Part shown: piece by piece, positions 1 to 5,160 of the stretch
Numbering within the stretch: position 1 is the first letter of the stretch
Layout of the letters: every line of letters begins with the position of its first letter
Assembly (NCBI GenBank): GCA_021784535.1
Contig: JAJYHW010000064.1
Span: 1 to 5,292, forward strand
Length of the DNA: 5,292 bases
Source of the DNA: a bacterium
GTDB taxonomy: Bacteria; Patescibacteriota; Microgenomatia; Levybacterales; UBA12049
Reading direction: 5' to 3'
The notes under the pieces: model-generated
Database searches by the model: none
Told to the model about the DNA's origin: nothing
Seen by the model: only the letters and a program-made list of their open reading frames with translations
Position numbers and translations under genes: made by a program

Positions 1-320
1 TCCGATCTGTCCATTTCACCGCCGTCTTCAAAATTGAAAATACCGATTATTTTTGATTTTACTAGGACTCCTGTCGGGATTGGCTCGTCACAAACGAGCA
101 ACACATCAAGTTCATCTCCGTCAGTATCTTTGGTTGCCGGGATAAAGCCGTAATTTACCGGCTTTGGAAAGATGTTTGGCTCAGCTCGGTCAAGCATAAA
201 AATGCCATGCTTTCGATCGTATTCTATCTTAAGCGAAGATCCTTGCGGTATGTCAACGATTGCGTTGATTAATCCTTCGTTTACTTCTCCTGGTGTCAGT
301 ATTTTATTAAAATCCGGCAT
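1..320 (-). CDS. ppa: Soluble (family I) inorganic pyrophosphatase, N-terminal 106 codons, cut by the left edge
   Basis: Cytosolic enzyme that hydrolyses pyrophosphate to two phosphates with Mg2+, pulling nucleic-acid, protein and cofactor synthesis forward. The visible part shows the family landmarks in order: KIEYD (residues 31-35), LDR (43-45), NYGFIP (56-61) and the metal-binding signature DGDELDVL (67-74), whose D67, D69 and D72 match E. coli D65, D67 and D70. D99 and D104 match E. coli D97 and D102. The ATG at 320 is chosen because homology starts a few residues in, an extended -10 lies just upstream, and AAAGG (330-334) sits 9 nt before it. Three usually conserved active-site positions differ: E20 is D23, Y51 is K53, and K104 aligns with S106 if no gap is placed. 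The C-terminal portion (about 70 residues in typical enzymes) lies outside the window. The gene lies downstream of gyrB in the same direction but has its own promoter. Family assignment is very secure; the alignment to E. coli is from memory. Confidence 0.94.
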   Translation of the reverse strand, partial: MPDFNKILTPGEVNEGLINAIVDIPQGSSLKIEYDRKHGIFMLDRAEPNIFPKPVNYGFIPATKDTDGDELDVLLVCDEPIPTGVLVKSKIIGIFNFEDGGEMDRS

Positions 321-336
321 AGTCGTTTACCTTTCT

Positions 337-345
337 ATTATAACA
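337..345 (-). promoter_or_regulatory. Extended -10 promoter of ppa
   Basis: Read on the minus strand, positions 345-337 give TGTTATAAT, a perfect extended -10 (TGn plus TATAAT). No good -35 is visible at 16-18 bp, which is common for extended -10 promoters. Transcription would start near 330, giving a leader of only about 10 nt before the ATG at 320. That leader would exclude most of the AAAGG Shine-Dalgarno-like sequence at 330-334 unless the real start is a few bases upstream. Confidence 0.65.
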
Positions 346-361
346 TAAACATTACGTTTAT
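345..361. repeat. Operator-like inverted repeat in the ppa promoter
   Basis: ATAAAC (345-350), five-base centre ATTAC, GTTTAT (356-361): perfect 6-bp arms. It overlaps the end of the extended -10 and covers the spacer up to where a -35 element would be. Its size and position are those of a dimeric repressor site, but no regulator gene is in the window, and AT-rich palindromes of this size also arise by chance. Confidence 0.35.
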
Positions 362-369
362 TTCGCTTT

Positions 370-419
370 GTATAAAAATTTTTCTCCGTTGTAAGGCAGC
401 AGCCGAAAAATTTCTATAC
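370..419 (-). terminator. AT-rich hairpin with 15-bp arms between gyrB and ppa, possible gyrB terminator
   Basis: Arms are GTATAAAAATTTTTC (370-384) and GAAAAATTTCTATAC (405-419). They pair over all 15 positions with one G-U wobble in the gyrB-sense RNA, around a 20-nt loop that itself contains GGCAGCAGCC. It lies 15 nt past the gyrB stop and upstream of the ppa promoter, so ending gyrB transcription is the natural role. It is not a textbook terminator: the stem is AT-rich and no U-tract follows it, the U-run being inside the stem. The copies of TCGCTTT at 363-369 and 421-427 flank it almost exactly, so a tiny inserted palindromic element is an alternative. Confidence 0.45.
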
Positions 420-434
420 CTCGCTTTATCATTT

Positions 435-2402
435 TTAGATGTCCAGCGTTGCGTTGATAGCGTTTGTCTGGATAAAATGTTTTCTTGGTGGGACTTCATC
501 TCCCATAAGCATGGTAAAGACCGCGTCTGCTTCTTCTGCGTCTCCGATTGAAACCTGCTTGAGAAGCCTGTTTGCGGGATTCATGGTAGTCTCCCACAGT
601 TGTTCAGGATTCATTTCTCCAAGACCTTTGTATCGTTGAATGCTGATGTTTGCGTTGCCGCTTTGTAATTCTTTATTATATTTTTCTCTTTCTTCTTCGT
701 TATACGCGTAGCGAATCTCTTTGCCGCGCTGCAGCTTAAAAAGCGGCGGCATAGCGACATAGAGGTAACCGTTTCGGACGATATCAGGAAGATGCCGGTA
801 AAAGAAGGTCAGGATAAGTGTTTCAATATGCTCGCCGTCGACATCGGCATCAGTCATGATGATGACACGGTGATAGCGGAGTTTTTCCATATTGGTGGTG
901 TCCCCTATTCCACTTCCAAGCGCGATAATAAGATTTTTGATTTCTTCGTGTTCTATCATTTTATCAAGCCGTGCCCTTTCAGTATTGAGAATTTTTCCTC
1001 TGAGCGGAAGGATGGCCTGAAATTTCCGGTCACGCCCCTGCTTGGCGCTTCCGCCTGCTGAATCTCCCTCAACAAGATACAGTTCTGAAATTGCCGGATT
1101 TTTTTCCTGACAGTCTGCGAGTTTGCCGGGTAAGGTTGAGCCTTCAAGTGCGCCTTTTCTGATAACAGCTTCTTTTGCAGCTTTGGCCGCAAGACGTGCT
1201 TTGGCCGCAAGACTAATTTTTTCAAGAATTTTTTTCCCATCTCCAGGATTTTCCTCAAAATGAGTAGTGATTGCCTCTTTGACAATAGTATTTACAACTG
1301 ACTGGATTTCGGAATTTCCCAATTTTCCCTTGGTCTGACCCTCAAATTGGATAGCATCCTGAGGCATTTTGATAAAAACAACAGCGGTAAGTCCTTCTTT
1401 TGTGTCATCACCGACAAAAGAATCAGAATCTGCTTTGATAATTCCTGTTTTTTTCCCGTAGTCGTTAATCGCGCGGGTAAGCGCCATGCGAAACCCTGTC
1501 AGATGCGTTCCTCCGTTGACGGTATTGATAACATTTACATAGGATTCGACATTTTCTGTATAGGTGTTGTTATATTGCAGTGCAACTTCAACCTGGACGT
1601 CTCCGTCAGATTTGTTAATATAAATCGGCTGGTGTAAAATTTCTTTATTATCATTCAATTTTTCAACTAGCGAGACGATGCCTCCTTCGAAATAAAAGTT
1701 AACTTCTTTGATTTCTTCATTTCTTCTGTCTACAAGGTGAAAATACAGTTTTGGTACAAGATATGCCCGCTCACGGATCATTCTTTTAATAAAATCGAAA
1801 TCAAATTCAATCACAGGGAAAATAGAACCATCAGGGAAAAAAGTGGTAGTAGTACCTGACTGCATTTTTTTTACAGCCGGAATTGTAACAAGCGTGTCTT
1901 TTACTATTTCAACGCTGGTTTTTGCGATACCGCGTTCATAACGTTGCCGGTAGATTTTACCGTTTCTTCTGACCTCTACCCATACCCAATCTGAAAGCGC
2001 GTTGACAACAGAAGCACCGACACCATGTAAGCCGCCTGAGATTTTATACGCTGATCCGCCAAATTTTCCTCCTGCATGAAGCTGTGTCATGACGAGTTCG
2101 AGAGCGGATTTTTTATGTACAGGATGGATATCTATTGGGATTCCGCGGCCGTCATCACTGATAGTGGCTGAACCATCAGCATTAAGGGTAATCCAGACAT
2201 TTTTTGCAAAACCTGCTAGTGCTTCATCGACTGAGTTGTCAATAATTTCCCGCAATGCTTCATGCAGGCCATACACGTCAGTTGACCCGATGTACATGCC
2301 TGGCCGTTTCCTTACCGGTTCAAGTCCTTCGAGTATCTGGATTTGCTGGGCTGAATAATCTGATTCCGATTTGTTCAGGGTTGAGGATTTTGTATTTGCC
2401 AT
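435..2402 (-). CDS. gyrB: DNA gyrase subunit B (ATPase and TOPRIM subunit)
   Basis: ATP-driven subunit of the A2B2 type II topoisomerase that introduces negative supercoils into DNA. With the start at 2402 the protein has 655 residues. The GHKL ATPase shows E52 (general base) and N56, DDGRGIP (83-89), GGKFGG (111-116) and GLHGVG (124-129). The transducer carries the QTK loop (356-358). TOPRIM shows EGDSAGG (445-451) and the metal triad D518, D520, D522. The tail has RYKGLGEMNPEQLWETTMNP (590-609) and ends in TLDI, which favours GyrB over ParE. The roughly 170-residue E. coli insert is absent, as in most bacteria. An in-frame ATG at 2444 would add 14 residues (MVEIIHRLCIIRLP), but that stretch is the promoter itself, so 2402 is preferred. 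No Shine-Dalgarno is seen; translation is probably leaderless. Unusual: DGEHIET (522-528) replaces the common DGSHIRT after the metal triad. Confidence 0.97.
   Translation of the reverse strand: MANTKSSTLNKSESDYSAQQIQILEGLEPVRKRPGMYIGSTDVYGLHEALREIIDNSVDEALAGFAKNVWITLNADGSATISDDGRGIPIDIHPVHKKSALELVMTQLHAGGKFGGSAYKISGGLHGVGASVVNALSDWVWVEVRRNGKIYRQRYERGIAKTSVEIVKDTLVTIPAVKKMQSGTTTTFFPDGSIFPVIEFDFDFIKRMIRERAYLVPKLYFHLVDRRNEEIKEVNFYFEGGIVSLVEKLNDNKEILHQPIYINKSDGDVQVEVALQYNNTYTENVESYVNVINTVNGGTHLTGFRMALTRAINDYGKKTGIIKADSDSFVGDDTKEGLTAVVFIKMPQDAIQFEGQTKGKLGNSEIQSVVNTIVKEAITTHFEENPGDGKKILEKISLAAKARLAAKAAKEAVIRKGALEGSTLPGKLADCQEKNPAISELYLVEGDSAGGSAKQGRDRKFQAILPLRGKILNTERARLDKMIEHEEIKNLIIALGSGIGDTTNMEKLRYHRVIIMTDADVDGEHIETLILTFFYRHLPDIVRNGYLYVAMPPLFKLQRGKEIRYAYNEEEREKYNKELQSGNANISIQRYKGLGEMNPEQLWETTMNPANRLLKQVSIGDAEEADAVFTMLMGDEVPPRKHFIQTNAINATLDI
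1180..1213. repeat. 16-bp tandem direct repeat inside gyrB
   Basis: GCTTTGGCCGCAAGAC occurs at 1180-1195 and again at 1198-1213, a period of 18 bp or six codons. On the gyrB strand it encodes LAAKAR followed by LAAKAA in the basic helix before the TOPRIM domain. The protein aligns there with ordinary GyrB without extra residues, so this is probably local codon convergence in an Ala/Lys-rich helix and not an expansion. Confidence 0.6.
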
Positions 2403-2412
2403 TGGTAATCTT

Positions 2413-2440
2413 ATTATACATAACCTGTGGATAATTTCAA
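2413..2440 (-). promoter_or_regulatory. gyrB promoter with near-leaderless start
   Basis: On the minus strand: -35 TTGAAA (2440-2435), 16-bp spacer, -10 TATAAT (2418-2413). The expected transcription start is near 2406, giving about 4 nt (ACCA) before the ATG at 2402 and no room for a Shine-Dalgarno. This close fit is the main reason for preferring the 2402 start. A second, unsupported TATAAT at 2454-2449 could drive a longer form from the ATG at 2444. Confidence 0.7.
2426..2434 (-). promoter_or_regulatory. Perfect DnaA box between the -35 and -10 of gyrB
   Basis: TTATCCACA on the minus strand (TGTGGATAA on the plus strand) matches the strong E. coli R1-type DnaA box at all nine positions. 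It fills most of the spacer, starting directly after the -35 hexamer, so bound DnaA would compete with RNA polymerase. The match is direct; that DnaA binds here is inference. I see no box cluster or unwinding element, so this is not evidence of an origin. Confidence 0.55.
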
Positions 2441-2504
2441 CCACTTAAATTATAGAGCATATTTCTTAGGGCATCAGATTGGATATAAGCGTATTCATTT
2501 GATT

Positions 2505-2518
2505 ATTTTTATAAAAAT
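2505..2518. repeat. Perfect 14-bp palindrome in the gyrB/dehydratase divergent region
   Basis: ATTTTTATAAAAAT is fully self-complementary. It lies about 65 bp upstream of the gyrB -35 and about 20 bp upstream of the dehydratase -35, where a regulator or an AT-rich upstream element would act. The rest of the 170-bp divergent region (2403-2572) holds only the promoters and DnaA box listed here; I see no small gene in it. Confidence 0.35.
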
Positions 2519-2536
2519 GTCGGAATATTTTAATGC

Positions 2537-2566
2537 TTGCCTTTTTTTCGTCAATGATAGTATCAT
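2537..2566 (+). promoter_or_regulatory. Promoter of the pterin dehydratase, predicted to give a leaderless mRNA
   Basis: -35 TTGCCT (2537-2542), 18-bp spacer, -10 TATCAT (2561-2566). The usual six-base gap to +1 puts transcription start at 2573, the A of the ATG itself. No Shine-Dalgarno precedes that ATG. Both hexamers are one or two bases from consensus. Confidence 0.5.
2554..2566. repeat. 13-bp palindrome covering the dehydratase -10
   Basis: ATGATA, G, TATCAT: perfect 6-bp arms around one base, the right arm being the -10 hexamer itself. A protein bound here would block open-complex formation, so it is a candidate operator. No regulator is identifiable in the window. Confidence 0.35.
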
Positions 2567-2572
2567 ATTTGT

Positions 2573-2911
2573 ATGCAGATGAGCGGAGATCTGACAAAGA
2601 AGAAGTGTGTGCCTTGTGAAGGCGGGGTCAAGCCGCTTACTCCCGATGAATATGGAGCGTATTTGCGAACGCAGCTTACGGGCTGGGCAGATGTGGATGC
2701 GGTGAAGCTTGAAAAAGAATACAAATTCAAAGATTTTCAGGAAGCACTGGATTTCGTTGCCAAAGTCGGCCAGATTGCTGAAGGAGAAGGTCATCATCCC
2801 GATATTTATTTGCATAATTGGAACAAAGTTCATTTGACTCTTTCAACTCATGCGATCAAAGGTTTGTCAGAGAATGATTTCATATTGGCAGCGAAGATAG
2901 ATAAGAAATAG
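2573..2911 (+). CDS. phhB: Pterin-4a-carbinolamine dehydratase (PCD/DCoH family)
   Basis: Small cytosolic enzyme that dehydrates 4a-hydroxytetrahydrobiopterin to quinonoid dihydropterin, the recycling step of pterin-dependent aromatic amino acid hydroxylases. The 112-residue protein has the signature GHHPDIYLHNWNKVHLTL (73-90) followed by STHAIKGLSENDF (91-103). H74, H75 and H93 are the expected catalytic and binding histidines, and D102 the acidic partner. The N-terminus carries KKCVPCEGG (10-18), an extension with a Cys-x-x-Cys pair that I recall from many bacterial family members. The ATG at 2573 coincides with the predicted transcription start; a second ATG at 2579 is an alternative that would drop two residues. 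No Shine-Dalgarno is seen. The gene ends with TAG, and the next gene starts 18 bp later on the same strand. No hydroxylase is in the window, so the partner reaction is unknown. The symbol is used by family resemblance only. Confidence 0.95.
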   Translation: MQMSGDLTKKKCVPCEGGVKPLTPDEYGAYLRTQLTGWADVDAVKLEKEYKFKDFQEALDFVAKVGQIAEGEGHHPDIYLHNWNKVHLTLSTHAIKGLSENDFILAAKIDKK

Positions 2912-2913
2912 AT

Positions 2914-2919
2914 TATAAT
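2914..2919 (+). promoter_or_regulatory. Possible -10 element in front of the 343-residue protein gene
   Basis: TATAAT at 2914-2919 would start transcription near 2926, 4 nt before the ATG at 2930. A second TATAAT (2924-2929) abuts the ATG and is too close to serve it. No -35 is found at 16-18 bp; TTGGCA at 2885-2890 is 23 bp away. The 18-bp gap is very AT-rich, so these hexamers may be composition, and cotranscription with the dehydratase is equally possible. Confidence 0.35.
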
Positions 2920-2929
2920 TATATATAAT

Positions 2930-3961
2930 ATGATTGAATTTTCAGAAGGATTACCTTTGCAAGAAGCACCTGTGTTACATTTAGAATCTTTACAAAAGGC
3001 AGTTGAATTAGCTAAAAATCCAACTTTTTACGATAGTGAATGGAGATATTTAACCGACCTAAAAACTCAAAATCCTATCGCACGATATATCGCAAGTATT
3101 ATAGGAAAAGAGTATCAAGAAATAAATGGTAAGGTGCCATTGTCAGGTAGTGAGGAAGAAAATAATTACGTGCGAGGGGCTCTTGTGATGGCTCGAGCGT
3201 TTCGAACTCAATCAGATAAAATGAGAGATCCTCTCCCTGTAATAACACAAGAGATAATAGAGAGACATATACAAATTTTAACCGAAGGCATATTAGATCC
3301 AGCGCCAGAAGCACGTCATGCTATAATTAAAGAAAATGCACGAAGGTATTTGGTAAATGATAATATTGAGTTTGCATTTGCGCTAAACAAGCTTACCGAA
3401 GGAAAAGCAAATCTTGATTATTCGTATGGAGCTGCTGATGTTTATCATTTGATGCAGCTTGCTTCTCAGAGCGGAAAGAAGGATCCAGCTTACGAATTTT
3501 TATATGGAACACAACGCCCTGTTCCTGTTGTAGAACGACAAGCATCGCTTACGGTACATGACGGGTTTAATGAATTTTTATTGGATGGCGCTTTACAAAT
3601 TTCTGATGCAATACGGGACGAATGTGAAAGATTGGGTATTGCTGGTACACCAGTGTTTCAGATAGAAGGACCTGGAGGAAGGCAGAAATGGTTATTGATC
3701 AAGCCGCCAGATAGTAGAGATGAAGATTTACTACTACAGGCGATACCTATTGCATATAGTCGGACAGGAAAAATAAAAAAAAGAGATCCGATATCACTCT
3801 ATAAAGGGATGAGTGGATTATTATTAACATTTTCTGATCCGAACGGTAGTGATTCTTCGTTTATGGTATCAGTTGATGAAGATAACAGAGGACATGTGGA
3901 AAAAATTGTTCATAATAATCCGCCAAGTAAATATACTCCTAGGCATGCAAAAGAAAAGTAG
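2930..3961 (+). CDS. Hypothetical protein, 343 residues, not recognised
   Basis: I do not recognise this protein. It has no signal peptide or transmembrane segment, so it is probably cytosolic. Residues 15 to about 190 look mainly helical and charged. Residues about 200-330 look mixed, with strand-like stretches such as PVFQIEG (241-247), KWLLIKPP (253-260) and GLLLTFSDP (296-304), suggesting a separate C-terminal domain. It contains one cysteine (C232) and no Walker, HTH, nuclease or zinc motif I can name. The tail is basic (KYTPRHAKEK). The ATG at 2930 is the first in frame, 18 bp after the dehydratase stop, with no Shine-Dalgarno. The codons look richer in AGA and ATA than in gyrB, which hints at, but does not prove, a different history. 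The open frame of over 1 kb, which ends in TAG, and the tight spacing make a real gene likely. Confidence 0.78.
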   Translation: MIEFSEGLPLQEAPVLHLESLQKAVELAKNPTFYDSEWRYLTDLKTQNPIARYIASIIGKEYQEINGKVPLSGSEEENNYVRGALVMARAFRTQSDKMRDPLPVITQEIIERHIQILTEGILDPAPEARHAIIKENARRYLVNDNIEFAFALNKLTEGKANLDYSYGAADVYHLMQLASQSGKKDPAYEFLYGTQRPVPVVERQASLTVHDGFNEFLLDGALQISDAIRDECERLGIAGTPVFQIEGPGGRQKWLLIKPPDSRDEDLLLQAIPIAYSRTGKIKKRDPISLYKGMSGLLLTFSDPNGSDSSFMVSVDEDNRGHVEKIVHNNPPSKYTPRHAKEK

Positions 3962-4020
3962 CGGATATTTCACAAATTGTAAAAATTAAGGCAGTATTAA
4001 AGCACGGAAGTTTTTTCTTA
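3962..4020. other. Convergent intergenic gap of 59 bp
   Basis: This gap separates the stop of the 343-residue protein from the TGA of the anchored protein on the other strand. It is AT-rich with a T6 run (4011-4016) on the plus strand, but I find no stable GC-containing stem before that run, so I do not call an intrinsic terminator. The anchored-protein gene ends with tandem stops, TGA then TAA (4023-4018). Confidence 0.5.
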
Positions 4021-5042
4021 TCACCGGTCCAGAATTCCTCCCCATTCAACTGATACAAAGCCCTTTCTGTGTGGTTTGGGTGGCAGCTGTAGTTCAGGCA
4101 GATTGTATCTGGTAAAAACAGGTTTGAAATATGCAATAAATGCGATTTGCGTGTCAGGTTTTGGAGTAATTGTTACTGCATCAATCTGATTTTTTGCGTT
4201 AGCAGTCAGGATGGAAAACTGGATATATGGTGCGTGCAATTGTTGTAATTTAGGCAGCCAAAAACCAAGAAATTCCTGCTTCTCATGAGCGATTAACCCG
4301 AGTCTATCAAGAATTGCAGCAAGTCTGATTGATAGCTTACTGGTAGGAATTATGATGCCTTGCGCAGGTTTTTGAAACGTATGGATGAGCGATTCATAGA
4401 AAAGTTCAGAATATTGGTGCCCGTTATAGGTAAAAGTACCATCAGGCTCTGCAAGAATATTTTGCCAGCTGCCTGTGGGATAAGTAGGATTTGAGATGAC
4501 TATACGACCCGGTGTTTTTACTGCGACAGATACAACTGTCTGTTTTGTCGGATACAGATAAATGACCGGTTTCCCGATGCAGTATGTACCGTTTCCTGGT
4601 GCCAGTACTGTCCCGCAAGGAAAATCTGGTGAAAGATTGATGCTATTTTTATAACCAAAATCAAATGGTGCCCCATTAATATTATAGGCTTTACCATTTT
4701 TACATACAACAGCAGGTCCTAGACATGTACAACCAGTAACTGCGATCCCCTTATCTTCAGCTCCTGCACAAGTTGCCTGGTTGCCTGGTGAGATTTTTGG
4801 TTTAGGTGTAATTGTGGAGTATCCGAATGTCTGCATCTGGAGCGTGTTACGTGAGGCAGCTGGAGTGGGCGTGATGATTGAAACGACTTTTCCTTTATAT
4901 GACGGGATGATATTCGGAAGGCCGCCAATGCTTACAAATCCCGCAGCAATGAGGAGGATAAGTATCGCGTAAACAAAGACGGTTCCGATAGAGCCTTTTT
5001 GAACTTTTTTGCGGATAGATGTTTTTTTACTTTTTGCCGCAT
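4021..5042 (-). CDS. Membrane-anchored extracytoplasmic protein of the KPVIYLYP...RKGFxxVEWGG type; start region needs a -1 shift
   Basis: Uncharacterised family, recalled mainly from candidate-phyla bacteria. If ATG 5042 is joined to the main frame by one -1 shift, the protein has 340 residues. It has a basic N-terminus, a transmembrane helix (about 21-42, TVFVYAILILLIAAGFVSIG), a Thr/Pro linker (58-88) and six cysteines (92, 105, 107, 114, 143, 155) suited to disulfides outside the cell. The conserved domain follows: KPVIYLYP (158-165), FWLPKL (261-266), ITPKPDT (292-298) and RKGFVSVEWGG (326-336). The first in-frame ATG (4836) would lose the anchor and is unlikely to be the start. Between the upstream in-frame stop (5047-5049) and 4836 the frame is fully open but has no ATG, GTG or TTG. 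Unshifted reading from 5042 gives only 36 residues. An ATT start at 5046 is a further alternative. Export is inferred from the helix and cysteines; the biochemical role is unknown. Confidence 0.8.
5004..5028 (-). other. Two in-phase -1 slippery heptamers at the start of the anchored-protein gene
   Basis: In the frame of ATG 5042, codons 5-7 read GTA AAA AAA, giving the heptamer A AAA AAA (5028-5022). Codons 11-13 read GCA AAA AAG, giving A AAA AAG (5010-5004), the same heptamer used in E. coli dnaX. Both are in the correct X XXY YYZ phase, and a -1 slip at either one enters the long open frame just before the transmembrane helix. One extra A in the A7 run, in RNA or in the true genome, would have the same effect. 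I see no strong downstream stem or upstream Shine-Dalgarno stimulator. Confidence 0.5.
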
Positions 5043-5048
5043 AAATTT

Positions 5049-5077
5049 ATCTAAGAGTATTTCTATAAGATTGTCAA
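5049..5077 (-). promoter_or_regulatory. Promoter of the anchored-protein gene
   Basis: Consensus -35 TTGACA (5077-5072), 17-bp spacer, weaker -10 TTAGAT (5054-5049). The predicted transcription start is 5042, the A of ATG 5040-5042, so the message would be leaderless. This supports the out-of-frame ATG as the true start. A short inverted repeat GAGAGTTCTC (5090-5099) lies just upstream of the -35. Confidence 0.6.
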
Positions 5078-5160
5078 TTCTTATTATTAGAGAGTTCTCA
5101 ATAGATTGCGTTGGTGAGATAAAATCTGGGTCAGTTTAGTAGAAAAAATCACTATATAGC

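Noticed and set aside
439..2358. Open frames on the plus strand across gyrB, and a 109-residue minus-strand frame at 956-1285
   Set aside because: Shadows of gyrB in other frames; the products resemble nothing and would conflict with a well-conserved gene.
2442..2444. ATG as the gyrB start (669 residues), with a TATAAT at 2449-2454 just upstream
   Set aside because: The extra 14 residues are a translation of the better promoter (TTGAAA, 16 bp, TATAAT) and DnaA box, and they are not GyrB-like. The upstream TATAAT has no -35.
3896..3904. TGTGGAAAA, a one-mismatch DnaA box
   Set aside because: It is inside the coding sequence of the 343-residue protein, alone, and expected by chance in a window of this size.
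4021..4023. Possible UGA-as-glycine code, as in some candidate-phyla bacteria
   Set aside because: No gene here has an internal TGA, and the single terminal TGA is followed at once by TAA, so nothing supports or needs recoding.
4834..4836. ATG as the start of the anchored protein (271 residues)
   Set aside because: The same frame stays open 69 codons upstream and encodes a convincing transmembrane anchor; starting here would leave a secreted-type cysteine-rich domain with no export signal.
4781..4972. Plus-strand 63-residue frame opposite the anchor region
   Set aside because: It lies antisense to the transmembrane and linker coding sequence, which explains the openness; no start signals.
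4981..4995. GGTTC-CGATA-GAGCC as a stem stimulating frameshifting
   Set aside because: In the sense RNA of the anchored protein one of the five pairs becomes a C-A mismatch, so the stem is too weak to claim.
5100..5160. Terminator after the small lipoprotein frame, near the A6 run at 5143-5148
   Set aside because: Only 4-bp arms (TAGT/ACTA) surround the run and there is no GC stem before it.
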